A stretch of DNA of 32,931 nt from Hyphomicrobiales bacterium (GCA_003963125.1 RXJK01000343.1:1-32931); one strand, 5' to 3'; shown: positions 1-8,428, numbered from the stretch's first letter. A program made the numbers and translations. The notes: generated by a model not told the origin, from the letters alone.

Positions 1-882
1 GGCGCGATCGACGCGCGCGAAACCCAACCGGTGGATTTCGACGGCTGCGGAAGACAGGAAGGCCGCCGTGATGGCCTCGAGCGCGGCGCGCACGCGCTGC
101 AGGCGCCGCGCAGAACGTACGAGGGCATCGGCCGTGAGGCCGATCTCGGCCAGCATGGGTGCGTGAGCGCGCAGGCGCGGGCGCTCGTAGGTGGGATCGA
201 GATTGGTGGGGTCTTCCGCCCACGGGATACCCGCCCGGCGGAGATAAGCTTCGAGATCCGCCTTCGGCGTGTCGAGCAGCGGGCGTACCAGCCGAAGAGG
301 CTGAGCCTCTCTGGAAGCGTCCGGCAGCGCGGACACGGTCGACATCGCGGCGAGACCATCGACACCGCTGCCGCGGGCCAAGCGCATCAGCACGGTTTCG
401 GCCTGATCGTCGCGGGTGTGCGCAGTGAGCAGAACGCGGAGGCCGCGCGCGCGCATGAAGCGGGCGATCAGATCGTAGCGCGCGCGGCGCGCGGCGTCGG
501 CCAGACCGGATTCGGGTTTGGGGCCCTCCCATGCGAGCGTCACGTGCTCGAGGTCCAGACGACCGCATAGGGCCGCCACCCCTGCCGCTTCCTGCGCCGA
601 CTCGGGCCGGAGGCGATGATCGACGGTGATGACGGCGACGGGCCCGAGTGCGGTATGATGGGCTTTGTGATAGCGGGAAAAAAGCAGCAGCAGTGCGGTG
701 CTGTCGGCGCCACCGGAGACCGCCACGGCGATCCCGCCGCCGGGCTCGAGAGCGTCCGCTAATGGCTGGAACAGTCGCGCGATGACGTCGTCGGAGAACT
801 TGTCGTCGACGCCGCCGGGTACAGGCACAGGCTGACACTCACGCTGGAACTCAGGAGCAGCCGGCGCGCTGGCGCTCCGCAT
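1..882 (-). CDS. tilS: tRNA(Ile)-lysidine synthase, 3' part missing
   Basis: TilS uses ATP to attach lysine to C34 of the CAU-anticodon tRNA-Ile, so that it reads AUA rather than AUG; it acts in the cytoplasm. The frame is open from an ATG at 882 to the window edge, giving 294 visible codons of a family usually about 430-460 residues long, so the C-terminal domains lie outside. The N-type ATP-pyrophosphatase P-loop AVSGGADST is at about residues 54-62. It is followed by a VDHRLRPES stretch, a TAHTRDDQAET stretch and an RPLL..K.DLEAYLR segment, all typical of TilS. The ATG overlaps the end of cpoB by 32 bases. The only other in-frame start I see is a GTG near 825, still upstream of the P-loop, so the start is moderately certain. 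A position directly after pal-cpoB is common in alphaproteobacteria. Confidence 0.9.
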   Translation of the reverse strand, partial: MRSASAPAAPEFQRECQPVPVPGGVDDKFSDDVIARLFQPLADALEPGGGIAVAVSGGADSTALLLLFSRYHKAHHTALGPVAVITVDHRLRPESAQEAAGVAALCGRLDLEHVTLAWEGPKPESGLADAARRARYDLIARFMRARGLRVLLTAHTRDDQAETVLMRLARGSGVDGLAAMSTVSALPDASREAQPLRLVRPLLDTPKADLEAYLRRAGIPWAEDPTNLDPTYERPRLRAHAPMLAEIGLTADALVRSARRLQRVRAALEAITAAFLSSAAVEIHRLGFARVDRA

Positions 883-1852
883 TGGCCGTCGACTTCACGT
901 GAGCGGGCGCGCTCGGAAACTTGGTCGTGAGTTCGCTGAAGGAGGTGCAGGCCGCGTCCTTCTGGCCGAGCCGTTGCAGGGACATGGCGAGCTTCAGGAG
1001 CGACTCGGGCGCCTTCGGGCTCTTGCCCCAGTTCTGGTAGCCCTTGAGGAAGGCCGCGGCGGCGGCGCGATACTGGCCGCGCACGAACAGCGACTCGCCC
1101 AGCCAGTACTGCGCGTTGGCGCCGAGCGGATCGCTCGGGAAGCGCTTCAGGAAGTCCTCGAAGGCCTGTTCGGCGGCGCCGTAGTCGCGCTGCAGGAGAT
1201 AGCCGTAGGCCTGCTCGTAGAGCTGCTTGGGCGGCACGTCGTCTGCGATGGGTGCGCTCGCGACGCGCTGCGGCTTGTCCTCCTGCCCGGGCTCGGTCAG
1301 CAGCTTGTTGATTTCGTCGTCCTTGTCGCCCGTGACGACGGTGGCGCCGAAGCCGGTCCGCTCCGGCGTCGGACCGGCGCCCGGCTGCGGACGGCCGGGA
1401 CGAGGCCCGGCTGGGGCGTTGGGATCGTCCGCGGCGAGATTGTCGGTCGGCTGGGCGAGGCTGCCGCGACGGCCCGAGAGGACGCGGAGTTGATCCTGCA
1501 TCTGCTCGATCTGGGCGGACAGTGCGCGGATCTGCGTCTCGAGCGAATCGAGGCGGCCCGCATCGGCACCGCTCAGCGTCGCCGCACCGACGTTGCTGGC
1601 GCGGTTCGCGGCGGGCGCCGTCGTGCCCTTGGCCAGCGATTCCAGCGTACCGACGACGACTTGCATATCCACGAGCTGTTCTTCGAGCTGCTCGACGCGG
1701 CGCACGAGCCCGCCTTCGGGCGCCGGCTGCGGCTGGGCCGCGGCCTTGGGTGCGGAGGACTTGGCCTGCTGGGCGGACGCCGGCAGAACGGCAAAGGCCC
1801 CGGCCCCGATGGCCAAGGAGAACGACAGCAGGGCAAAACGTGCGAGCGTCAT
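851..1852 (-). CDS. cpoB: Tol-Pal system protein CpoB (YbgF)
   Basis: A periplasmic protein of 333 residues that, in the characterised family, links Tol-Pal to peptidoglycan synthesis during constriction. The sequence shows an N-terminal signal peptide ending near PASAQQ, then a heptad-like coiled coil (VRRVEQLEEQLVDMQVVV and SLETQIRALSAQIEQMQDQL). A Pro/Gly/Asp-rich linker follows, and the C-terminal third holds TPR repeats (YEQAYGYLLQRDYGAAEQAF, ANAQYWLGESLFVRGQYRAA, APESLLKLAMSLQRLGQKDAA). The frame is open upstream to 2023. I chose the ATG at 1852 because it starts the signal peptide and the upstream extension looks non-coding. It is separated from pal by about 207 bases and overlaps tilS by 32 bases. 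Confidence 0.9.
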   Translation of the reverse strand: MTLARFALLSFSLAIGAGAFAVLPASAQQAKSSAPKAAAQPQPAPEGGLVRRVEQLEEQLVDMQVVVGTLESLAKGTTAPAANRASNVGAATLSGADAGRLDSLETQIRALSAQIEQMQDQLRVLSGRRGSLAQPTDNLAADDPNAPAGPRPGRPQPGAGPTPERTGFGATVVTGDKDDEINKLLTEPGQEDKPQRVASAPIADDVPPKQLYEQAYGYLLQRDYGAAEQAFEDFLKRFPSDPLGANAQYWLGESLFVRGQYRAAAAAFLKGYQNWGKSPKAPESLLKLAMSLQRLGQKDAACTSFSELTTKFPSAPAHVKSTANAERQRAGCS

Positions 1853-2059
1853 GTGCTTACCGATCCCGATGCGCGTGCGGCGCCACCATACCGTTCCGGC
1901 ATTCGCTGGCAATCGGACATGCGGCGCCGTGCGGGGAGGTTCGATGAACTTCCTGCAGACTGCTAGCCCGCCCGATTTCCGGTGCGTGACCGATCCGTCA
2001 CAGTGCGGTGGCCCGAAAGCCACACGGCAGCGGCCACGACAGCAACCGGCGAGTCCCCG

Positions 2060-2575
2060 TCAGGAGCGAGCCTCGCCGCGCATGTTGAGCACCGTCTGCG
2101 CGCGGCGATTCTGCGACCAGCACGAGATGTCGTTGCAGACCGCGACCGGCCGCTCCTTGCCGTACGAGACGGTGCGGATGCGCGCCGCGCTAATGCCCTG
2201 CTGCGCCAGGAAATTGCGCACATTCTGCGCACGCTTGGCGCCGAGGCCGATGTTGTATTCGCGCGTGCCGCGCTCGTCGGCGTGGCCCTCGATGGTGATG
2301 GTGTACTGGGCGTACTGCTGCAGCCAGCGCGCCTGATTGGTGAGCGTCTGCTGCGCTTCGGGCGACAGGTCGACCTGATCCGTGGAGAAGTACACGATAT
2401 CGCCGACGTTCGTGGCGAAATCCCTTGCCGAACCGGGGGTTGCGGGGCTGTTGCGGCCGTTGCCCGCGAGGTCGCCCTCGGGCTTCGGGGTGTTCGAGCA
2501 CGACGCAACCGCCAAGCCTACGAACACTACCATCGCCAGACGCGTGCCGATCCTGCGCACCGTTGACAGCTCCAT
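2060..2575 (-). CDS. pal: Peptidoglycan-associated lipoprotein Pal
   Basis: An outer-membrane lipoprotein that binds peptidoglycan and TolB and helps draw the outer membrane inward at division. The protein has 171 residues. It shows a signal sequence with lipobox AVAS-C (Cys26), a short Asn/Gly/Pro-rich linker, and an OmpA-C-like domain at about residues 55-168. That domain contains IEGHADERGTREYNIGLGAKRA (Asp100 and Arg115 are the expected peptidoglycan contacts) and NRRAQTVL. The open frame reaches 2728, but the ATG at 2575 has a good ribosome-binding site (GAGGGGAAG) and begins the lipoprotein signal. Cys147 and Cys152 in AVCNDISCW could form a disulfide. It lies downstream of two micro-lipoprotein genes and a probable terminator, so it probably has its own promoter in 2576-2844. 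Confidence 0.95.
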   Translation of the reverse strand: MELSTVRRIGTRLAMVVFVGLAVASCSNTPKPEGDLAGNGRNSPATPGSARDFATNVGDIVYFSTDQVDLSPEAQQTLTNQARWLQQYAQYTITIEGHADERGTREYNIGLGAKRAQNVRNFLAQQGISAARIRTVSYGKERPVAVCNDISCWSQNRRAQTVLNMRGEARS

Positions 2576-2844
2576 CCGAACTTCCCCTCGACAACCAGCG
2601 TCAGCACAAGGCCAAGGAGCCCTTGCGCGCGTCTCCGGTTTGCTGGCGGACACACCGCTCACTCCGGCCACAAACGCTGCTACATCAAGCTTCGCGCGAA
2701 AATGTGACCGTAAGTTGCCGGGTGACAAAACCTACTCGGGGTTGGCTTGGCAAGACGCGCCCCCGCCTTTTCCACGGGACGCACAGCCTTTGCGGCCAAT
2801 TTGCTGCAGTCTGTGCCGAGCAGACCTCGCGAAACCCCTGTGCA
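2576..2844 (-). other. Intergenic region upstream of pal
   Basis: This stretch lies between pal and the terminator-like hairpin of the micro-lipoprotein pair. Frames cross it on both strands, but none has a convincing start or protein-like composition. It presumably carries the pal promoter. On the minus strand I see TTGTCA (complement of 2722-2727) but no good -10 at the right spacing, so I do not call a promoter. Confidence 0.4.
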
Positions 2845-2878
2845 CCAAAAGATTTGGGGCCGCCCGGCGGGCAGCCCC
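2845..2878 (-). terminator. Probable intrinsic terminator after the micro-lipoprotein pair
   Basis: A GC hairpin spans 2856-2878: GGGGC and GCCC arms pair with GGGC and GCCCC around a 3-base loop, with one mismatch. Read on the minus strand it is followed by AAATCTTTT, a short U-rich tail. It sits about 50 bases after the stop codon of the 38-residue lipoprotein gene. A second small hairpin, CTGCCG-TG-CGGCAG, is at 2897-2910 between the two. Confidence 0.6.
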
Positions 2879-2924
2879 GAACCTTATTGCGATTATCTGC
2901 CGTGCGGCAGCTAATCGCGTGATA

Positions 2925-3041
2925 TCACTTCACCTGCTCAACGCTCGCGCCGAGCTTCATGGGCTCGTGCCGAACTTCCTTGCGGCATGCGCCGAGAGCA
3001 ACGGCCGCAACGACGGCAGCGATAAGGATAGCGCCCTTCAT
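2925..3041 (-). CDS. Micro-lipoprotein, 38 residues, second of a tandem pair
   Basis: A very small ORF with a strong ribosome-binding site (CAGGAG, 6 bases before the ATG). The product is a hydrophobic signal segment (GAILIAAVVAAVALGA) followed by Cys19 in a lipobox-like LGA-C, so the mature peptide would be about 20 residues. The mature part begins CRKEVRHEPMKLGA and ends SVEQVK. It is paralogous to the gene 34 bases upstream, which carries CRREVRHEPMKLGA. The near-identity of the mature motif between two genes with different signal peptides argues for selection on the peptide. A lipid anchor and a location in the outer or inner membrane are inferred. I know of no described family for it. 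Entericidin-type lipoproteins are similar in size but do not share this motif. Confidence 0.75.
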   Translation of the reverse strand: MKGAILIAAVVAAVALGACRKEVRHEPMKLGASVEQVK

Positions 3042-3075
3042 ATCAGTCTCCTGAGTCCCGTACGAGACGATTAGA

Positions 3076-3210
3076 TTAACGCGCGACCTGAGAAGCAGCC
3101 GGAACTTCCGCGCCGAGCTTCATGGGCTCGTGACGGACTTCACGACGGCAAGCGGCGAAAGCAACGGCGGCGACCACCGCCGTGACAACGATCAAGCTCT
3201 TAACGTTCAT
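3076..3210 (-). CDS. Micro-lipoprotein, 44 residues, first of a tandem pair
   Basis: A 44-residue product starting at an ATG preceded by TTAGGAGA. The frame is open upstream to 3423, but that extension is not protein-like and the ATG at 3210 has the ribosome-binding site. A signal segment (KSLIVVTAVVAAVAFAA) leads to Cys21 (FAA-C), giving a mature peptide of about 24 residues: CRREVRHEPMKLGA, then an Ala/Val tail ending SQVAR. It is paralogous to the next gene and probably co-transcribed with it. Lying between tolB and pal suggests a periplasmic or outer-membrane role tied to Tol-Pal, but that is inference from position only. Function unknown. Confidence 0.75.
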   Translation of the reverse strand: MNVKSLIVVTAVVAAVAFAACRREVRHEPMKLGAEVPAASQVAR

Positions 3211-3518
3211 TGCTGTGTCTCCTAACACGTGTTCGGCAATCGCATATCCTGGGTACCGAGGAGTCCCTTTTTGCGCAAGAACGCTGCAGCTTTTCCCAAG
3301 GTTTTCCACGGCGCTTGATGCGAAAATGCCACTCCAAGCTCTAGCTATCGAGGAGCGTCGGATACGCGTGACTGGAGGCGATTCCGGCCCCTTCGACGCA
3401 TACGGGCCAACCTCTAGGGCCATGTAAACCCAGCCAGAGTTAAAGCCGCGTAAAGGTGTGTGTCAGTTAGGCCACTCCGGCCCGAAGCGACCCATACGGA
3501 TTTGGTGCGGTAGCGCGC
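3211..3518 (-). other. Intergenic region between tolB and the micro-lipoprotein pair
   Basis: This 308-base stretch is less GC-rich than the neighbouring genes. It contains a perfect 10-base palindrome AACACGTGTT at 3224-3233, just upstream of the ribosome-binding site of the 44-residue lipoprotein. No coding sequence is convincing on either strand. It probably holds the promoter of the lipoprotein pair; I could not pick a -35/-10 pair with confidence. Confidence 0.4.
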
Positions 3519-4892
3519 TCAGCTGCGCGGCGGCGACCAGGCCGGATCGGATGCGAACGCGGGCGTCGGCACGCGGCGCTCGTTGTAGCCGGTGAGGTCG
3601 ATGGAAAAGAGCCGCGCGCCGCCCGACGCGCCCTGGCTCTCCCTGAAGAACATCAGCACACGGCCGTTGGGCGCCCAGGTGGGCCCCTCGTTGTGATAGC
3701 CCTCGGTGAGGATGCGCTCGCCGGTGCCGTCGGGCCGCATCACGCCGATCAGGAACTGGCCGCCGGACTGCTTGGTAAAGGCGATGAGGTCGCCGCGGGG
3801 CGACCAGACGGGCGTGGAATAGCGACCGTCGCCTTGGCTGATGCGACGGGGCTGGGAGCCGTCGGCGTTCATCACGTAGAGCTGCTGGGTGCCTTCCCGG
3901 TCGCTTTCGAAGACGATGCGGCGGCCGTCTGGGCTGTAGCAGGGCCCGGTATCGATCGAGGTCGGCTGCGTCAGGCGGCGGACCTGGCGTGAGCGCAGAT
4001 CCACCTCGATCAGCGAGGTCAGCCCCTGCTCGCCGTTGCTCATGATGATGCGCTGGCCGTCGGGGGAGAAGCGCGGGGCGAAGGTGGAGCCCGGCAGCTT
4101 GGCCACGATGTCCTTCTGCCCGTTCTCCAGGTTCATTACCATGACGTGCGGCTGCTCGCCCTGGTACTGGAGGTAGGTGATCTCCTGGCTGGTCGGGCTG
4201 AAGCGCGGCGTCAGCACCAGTTCGCGGCCCTGGCTCAGCAGGCGCACGTTGGCACCGTCCTGGTCCATGATGGCGAGGCGCTTGGCGCGGCGGTCCTTGG
4301 GGCCGGTCTCGTCGACGAACACGACCTGGGTGTCGAAGTAGCCCTTCTCGCCCGTCAGGCGCTCGTAGACCTGGTCGGCGACGAGGTGGCCGAGGCGGCG
4401 CCACTCGGACGGCGGCATGCGGTAGCGCTGGCCGACGAGCTGGCGGCCGGAGAACACGTCCCAGAGGCGGAATTCGGCATAGAGGTTGCCCTCGGGGGAG
4501 CGCCCGACCCGGCCGACGACCAAGGCCTGGGCGTTGAGCACCCTCCATTCCTGGAAGCGCGGGGGCGCGTTGGTGTCACGGATCTGCTCGATGAAGGAGG
4601 CCGGATCGAGCGGCTTGAAGAGACCGCTGCGTTCCAGATCCGCGGAGACGATGTCACTGATATCCTTGGCGACTTTCGGGTCCTCACCGAGGAAGTCAGG
4701 GATCGCGATGGGAATGGGCTGCAGAGAGCCCTGGTTGATGTCGATCTCGAGCGGGCCGGAGGATGCTGGCCGGGCCCCGCCCTGCTTGGGCTGCTGGGCC
4801 GCTGCCGGGTACAGGAGCGCGAGCGCCAGCCCGAAGCAAGCGCCGAGCACGGCGGTCAGGCGCACCAGTACGGGAGCGTATCCCAGGCTCAT
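3519..4892 (-). CDS. tolB: Tol-Pal system beta-propeller protein TolB
   Basis: A periplasmic protein of 457 residues that binds Pal and is released from it by the TolQRA motor. After a signal peptide (residues about 8-32, ending YPAAA-QQ) comes the N-terminal TolB domain with [27 protein letters not shown]. From about residue 200 there are six WD40-like (PD40) blades, each with a PxxSPDG-type core: [56 protein letters not shown] and AWSPPRS. The frame is open to 4997. I prefer the ATG at 4892 because the signal peptide follows at once and the length then fits the family, though its ribosome-binding site is weak. Confidence 0.93.
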   Translation of the reverse strand: MSLGYAPVLVRLTAVLGACFGLALALLYPAAAQQPKQGGARPASSGPLEIDINQGSLQPIPIAIPDFLGEDPKVAKDISDIVSADLERSGLFKPLDPASFIEQIRDTNAPPRFQEWRVLNAQALVVGRVGRSPEGNLYAEFRLWDVFSGRQLVGQRYRMPPSEWRRLGHLVADQVYERLTGEKGYFDTQVVFVDETGPKDRRAKRLAIMDQDGANVRLLSQGRELVLTPRFSPTSQEITYLQYQGEQPHVMVMNLENGQKDIVAKLPGSTFAPRFSPDGQRIIMSNGEQGLTSLIEVDLRSRQVRRLTQPTSIDTGPCYSPDGRRIVFESDREGTQQLYVMNADGSQPRRISQGDGRYSTPVWSPRGDLIAFTKQSGGQFLIGVMRPDGTGERILTEGYHNEGPTWAPNGRVLMFFRESQGASGGARLFSIDLTGYNERRVPTPAFASDPAWSPPRS

Positions 4893-5046
4893 CGTCGATC
4901 TCGTGTTCTCAAGTCGTTGAGGCTGAGGGCCCGCACCCCGGCAGGCCCAGGCGATCGGGGCTTGGCCCCACCTGACAGGAATTTTGGTTGAAATCATGGA
5001 TATCGACTGAGCGCGGCCGTCGCAAGGCGCGCTTGGACGCTCTTGG

Positions 5047-6150
5047 TTAGCGGCCGAACATGTCCTTGGGGTCGAAATTCAGGACGATGTCCTTCCACAC
5101 GTCGTACTTGTCGGCGGGCAAGGGAAAGGGTTCGCAGGCCTGCACGGCGCGCAGCGCGCTGTCGGAAACCGCCAGAAACAGCGGCGAACTCTGCTGGTTC
5201 ATCACCTGCGGCGCGCCCGAGAGGCGGCCGTCGGGATTGAAGCGCAGGCGGATCTTGACGATGGTCTGGTCGGCGCCCTCGCCGCCACCCATCACGGTCC
5301 ACTTCGACTGCACGCACGACTTGATGATCTGGGCGAGGATGGCGAGTTCGCTTGCCGACAGCGTGCGGTCACGGCCCTCCGGTGCGCCCAGCACCGGGCC
5401 CTTCTTGGCGTTGGGTGCGGTGAATTCGGTCGACGGCGCGGGCGCGCCCTTGTCGGGAATCTTGTTGAGGAGGGCAGATATGTCCTCGCCGAAGTTCTTG
5501 GCCTTGGCTTCGGCCTCCTTCTTCTTGCGCTCTTCCTCCTTCTTCTTCTTGAGCTCGGCCTCGCGCTTCTTCTTCTCCTCGGCCTTCTTCTTGGCTTCGG
5601 CGGCCTTCTTGGCTTCCTCGCGCTTCTTCTGCTCCTCGGCCTTGCGCTCTTCCTCCTTCTTGCGCTCGGCCTCCTGCTCCTTGACGAGGTCGTCGAGCTT
5701 CTTCTGCTCGTCGGGCGCGGGCACAGGCGGAGGTGCCGCAGGCGGCGGAGGGGGCGGCGGATCGGCTTTGGGCGGGGGAACGGAAGCGACTTTGTCCGGC
5801 GGCGGCTCTTCCTTGGCCTCTTCCTTCTGCTCAGGCGGCGGAGGCGGAGGCGGAGCCACGGTCGGGGTGGGCTTCGGCTTCTCGGCGTCCTTCTTGGAGG
5901 GCTCGGTCTTGGGCGTCTCTTTCGGCGCGGCCTCCATTTGTTTCGCCGTGCGCGAGCCCTGACGCAGGCGCGTGACGTCGCTCGGCGTCACGAGGTCGAC
6001 CGCCAGCGGCTCGAGTTCTGGAATGCGCGGGGGCTCGCTGTGCTTGATCGTGAACAACACGGAAGCCAGCAACGCCGAATGCAAGATGACGGAGACGACG
6101 AGGCTTCCCCGCATCCTTCCGTGGCCGGCGATGGGCTCGGGGGAGAGCAC
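5047..6150 (-). CDS. tolA: Cell envelope integrity protein TolA
   Basis: An inner-membrane protein that spans the periplasm and couples TolQR to TolB-Pal. There is one N-terminal membrane segment ([18 protein letters not shown], about residues 15-33). A Pro-rich region with several runs of Pro follows, then a long Lys/Glu/Ala helical stretch (many [13 protein letters not shown]-like repeats, about residues 150-225). The C-terminal domain, about residues 255-367, resembles TolA-III/Ton[33 protein letters not shown] and [13 protein letters not shown]. The start used is a GTG at 6150, five bases after the tolR stop. An ATG at 6114 with an adjacent GGAAGG is an alternative that leaves the membrane segment intact. 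Confidence 0.92.
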   Translation of the reverse strand: MLSPEPIAGHGRMRGSLVVSVILHSALLASVLFTIKHSEPPRIPELEPLAVDLVTPSDVTRLRQGSRTAKQMEAAPKETPKTEPSKKDAEKPKPTPTVAPPPPPPPEQKEEAKEEPPPDKVASVPPPKADPPPPPPPAAPPPVPAPDEQKKLDDLVKEQEAERKKEEERKAEEQKKREEAKKAAEAKKKAEEKKKREAELKKKKEEERKKKEAEAKAKNFGEDISALLNKIPDKGAPAPSTEFTAPNAKKGPVLGAPEGRDRTLSASELAILAQIIKSCVQSKWTVMGGGEGADQTIVKIRLRFNPDGRLSGAPQVMNQQSSPLFLAVSDSALRAVQACEPFPLPADKYDVWKDIVLNFDPKDMFGR

Positions 6151-6155
6151 GGCAG

Positions 6156-6605
6156 TTAGGACGCTTCCGATTCCGTGATCAGCGAGACCTTGGAGAAGCC
6201 GCCGAGCTTGATCCGGCTCATGACGCGCATGACCGTGCCGTACTCGACGCCCTTGTCGCCGCGGATGAAGATCTGCTCGTCGAAGCCGCCCTTGGCGATG
6301 GCCTTGAGCTTGGGTGCCAGCTCATCGAGCTTGACCTCGGTCTCGCCGATGAAGACGCGGCCCGTCTTGTCGACGCTGATGGTCAGCGGCTCCTTGTTGG
6401 TCTGCAGCTGCTGGCCCTTGGACTCGGGCAGTTCCAGCGGCACGCCGGCGGTGAGCAGCGGCGCCGTCACCATGAACACGATCAGCAGCACGAGCATCAC
6501 GTCGACGAAGGGCGTGACGTTGATCTCGCTCATCGGCGCGTGCTTGCGCGCGCGTCCGCGGCGCCCGCCACCGGGACGTCCGCCACCTGCGAGGCTGGCA
6601 CCCAT
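6156..6605 (-). CDS. tolR: Tol-Pal proton-channel subunit TolR
   Basis: An ExbD/TolR family protein of 149 residues. With TolQ it forms the proton-driven motor in the inner membrane. A basic, Gly-rich cytoplasmic N-terminus precedes EINVTPFVDVMLVLLIVFMV, the single membrane helix. Its Asp35 is the expected proton-carrying residue. The periplasmic domain contains ISVDKTGRVFIGE and IFIRGDKGVEYGTVMRVM, typical of the family. The ATG has a good ribosome-binding site (GAGGGGAGA), lies 13 bases after the tolQ stop, and is followed closely by tolA, so tolQRA is one transcription unit. Confidence 0.95.
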   Translation of the reverse strand: MGASLAGGGRPGGGRRGRARKHAPMSEINVTPFVDVMLVLLIVFMVTAPLLTAGVPLELPESKGQQLQTNKEPLTISVDKTGRVFIGETEVKLDELAPKLKAIAKGGFDEQIFIRGDKGVEYGTVMRVMSRIKLGGFSKVSLITESEAS

Positions 6606-6618
6606 GACTTGTCTCCCC

Positions 6619-7323
6619 TCAGGTTCTCACGTCGATCTGGCGTGAGACGATGGCCGAGAACTCGTCGGCGAAGGCCTCGAGCCGCTGGCCCAGCCGCGAT
6701 GAATCGGCTGCAAACTTGTTGTAGAAAATCACTGCGGGAATGGCCGCAAGAAGGCCGAGCGCGGTTGCGAAAAGCGCTTCGGCGATGCCGGGCGCGACGA
6801 TGGCGAGGTTGGTGTTCTTGGCCGCGGCGATGGCCTGGAAGCTCGACATGATGCCCCAGACCGTACCGAACAGGCCGACGAAGGGCGCAGTCGAGCCGAC
6901 CGTCGCCAGGAACAGGAGCCGCCGGTCCAGCTGCTCCATCTCGCGGCTGATGGTGACGTCCATCACCTTCTCGACGCGCATCTGGATGCCGCCCATGGCG
7001 CGCATGTTGCCTTCGACCGAGCGCTTCCACTCGCGCATGGCGGCAACGAACAGCGAGGCCATCGAGAACGTCTGGCCGCGCGAGAGCGAGGCGTAGAGTT
7101 CCTCCAGCGACTGGCCGGACCAGAACTGCTGCTCGAAGCGGTCGGCCTCACGGCGCGCGCGGCGGAACGCGATCAGCTTCTCGATGATGATTGCCCAGGC
7201 CCATACGGAGGCCAGCATCAGGCCCAGCATGACGAACTTCACCACGGGGTGGGCGGTGAGGAACATGTCGAGGAAGGAGAAGCCGCCGGCTGCAGCAGGT
7301 TTCAGTGCTTCTGCGGGATTCAT
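6619..7323 (-). CDS. tolQ: Tol-Pal proton-channel subunit TolQ
   Basis: A MotA/TolQ/ExbB family inner-membrane protein of 234 residues. Membrane helix 1 is at about residues 27-48 (VVKFVMLGLMLASVWAWAII). Two more hydrophobic segments follow near residues 135-155 (LLFLATVGSTAPFVGLFGTVWG) and 170-195 (NTNLAIVAPGIAEALFATALGLLAAIPAVIFYN), carrying the GST-PFVGLFGTVWGI and ALGLLAAIPAV signatures. The ATG at 7323 is preferred over an upstream TTG at 7362. It is the first gene of the tol cluster. ybgC, often found just upstream of tolQ, is absent here. Confidence 0.95.
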   Translation of the reverse strand: MNPAEALKPAAAGGFSFLDMFLTAHPVVKFVMLGLMLASVWAWAIIIEKLIAFRRARREADRFEQQFWSGQSLEELYASLSRGQTFSMASLFVAAMREWKRSVEGNMRAMGGIQMRVEKVMDVTISREMEQLDRRLLFLATVGSTAPFVGLFGTVWGIMSSFQAIAAAKNTNLAIVAPGIAEALFATALGLLAAIPAVIFYNKFAADSSRLGQRLEAFADEFSAIVSRQIDVRT

Positions 7324-7680
7324 GAAAGGGTCCGTCTGGAAATCCGTGAGGCGCCTACACAACGGGAAACCAGGGCGGATGCAGGACGCACGATCCGCCC
7401 GCTCTCCCTGTCGCTCGGGGGAGCCGGAAAGACCGGCGGCCAGGACGAGCGCCCATGCCGCCCGCGCAATTCTCCGTTGGATACGCTGCTACTACCCGTT
7501 TTCCGGCCCTGCGGGAAAGTCCCTTGACGGTTTGCGCTGCGGCCGGCTGTGGACCGAGCATGGACCGGCGGCGTCCCCGCGTGCCGTCGCCGACACAGCA
7601 CCGTGTTCCCATGGCGACACTATGACGGTCCGGCGCCTGCGACGACGCGGTCGTCCGGCCTCGAAGGGCCGAATGCGGCA
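7324..7680 (-). other. Intergenic region upstream of tolQ
   Basis: About 360 bases between tolQ and the hairpin following the phasin-like gene. Several overlapping frames exist on both strands, but they are rich in Arg and Pro with no domain or ribosome-binding site, as expected of non-coding high-GC DNA. The tol operon promoter should be here. I see only a weak TATCCA-type -10 on the minus strand (around 7480-7485) and do not call it. Confidence 0.4.
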
Positions 7681-7711
7681 ACGCCCGGCCGGAGGGCTCC
7701 GGGCCGGGCGT
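7681..7711 (-). terminator. Strong hairpin after the phasin-like gene
   Basis: A perfect 10-bp stem, ACGCCCGGCC paired with GGCCGGGCGT, around an 11-base loop, starting about 23 bases after the stop codon at 7735. It has no U-tract on the minus strand, so it is a terminator by position and stability only. It marks the likely end of the aceE-to-phasin run and separates it from tolQ. Confidence 0.55.
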
Positions 7712-7734
7712 CGGCAAGACAAATCCTTCAGATC

Positions 7735-8388
7735 TCAGCCTTTCTTGGAGCCCTTCTCCTTATAGGCCTCGGACAGGCCCATCAGGATGCCGCTGACCAC
7801 GGTGGCGTAGTTCCGGGTCAGCGTGTGGGCCGCCTTGAACGCGGTTTCGCGCGTCGCGTGCATCTGGTCCTGCAGGTTCTTGGCGAACGTCTCGGCGAAT
7901 TTCTGCGCCTCGGCGCCCGTCTGCGATCCCGCCTGCTTCATCTGGGCGAGGACGGGAGCCCAGGCTGCCTTGAGGGGCCCGCCGGCGCTTTCGGCCGCCT
8001 TCTGCACCGATGCCATGAACTGCGATTCCAGGGCCTTGATCTCGTCGAGCCGCTTCTTGAACTGCGACTGTTCGAAGTCCGAGCCCTGGTCGGTGAGCTG
8101 CTTCAAGGCGATCTGGTTGGCCTCGACCACCTTCATGACCGCTTCGTCCATGCCGGCGAGCGCATCCTGCAGCACCTTGGCCGAATCGACCTTCAGGCCA
8201 GCGGCCCCCTGCGACACGCCCGTCGTCACGCTCTGCACCACCTTGTTGAGCTGCTCGACGGTCGCCTCGCGGGTGGACAGCGCCTTGAGGGTCAGATCAC
8301 GCACCGTCTGGCGCAGCGAGTCGCCGTGCTCGACCGCCTTGGCGGCAAGCTTCTCGAGCATCTCGTTGGGATCGATAGCCGGATTCAT
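7735..8388 (-). CDS. Helical phasin-like protein (DUF6781-like)
   Basis: A 217-residue protein predicted to be almost entirely alpha-helical, with no signal peptide or membrane segment. It contains DSLRQTVRDLTLKAL, VVQSVTTGVSQGAAG and LQDALAGMDEAVMKVVEANQIAL, followed by a charged amphipathic half (FKKRLDEIKALESQFMAS) and a basic tail EKGSKKG. The first half resembles, from memory, the DUF6781 group, whose function is not established. A phasin role, coating PHB granules, is inferred from its position 40 bases after phaB and its amphipathic helical character. It is not shown by a classical phasin motif. A ribosome-binding site GGAAGGAC precedes the ATG. Confidence 0.65.
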   Translation of the reverse strand: MNPAIDPNEMLEKLAAKAVEHGDSLRQTVRDLTLKALSTREATVEQLNKVVQSVTTGVSQGAAGLKVDSAKVLQDALAGMDEAVMKVVEANQIALKQLTDQGSDFEQSQFKKRLDEIKALESQFMASVQKAAESAGGPLKAAWAPVLAQMKQAGSQTGAEAQKFAETFAKNLQDQMHATRETAFKAAHTLTRNYATVVSGILMGLSEAYKEKGSKKG

Positions 8389-8428
8389 TGCCTTGTCCTT
8401 CCGTTGCTTAGGGCAGGGACGCGACGTG

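Noticed and set aside
2382-3074. A plus-strand frame of 230 codons across the pal upstream region
   Set aside because: It overlaps pal and the 38-residue lipoprotein gene in antisense and has no ribosome-binding site or protein-like segment.
5470-5900. Low-complexity Lys/Glu and Pro tracts as a possible repeat array
   Set aside because: They are the normal helical and Pro-rich linkers of TolA.
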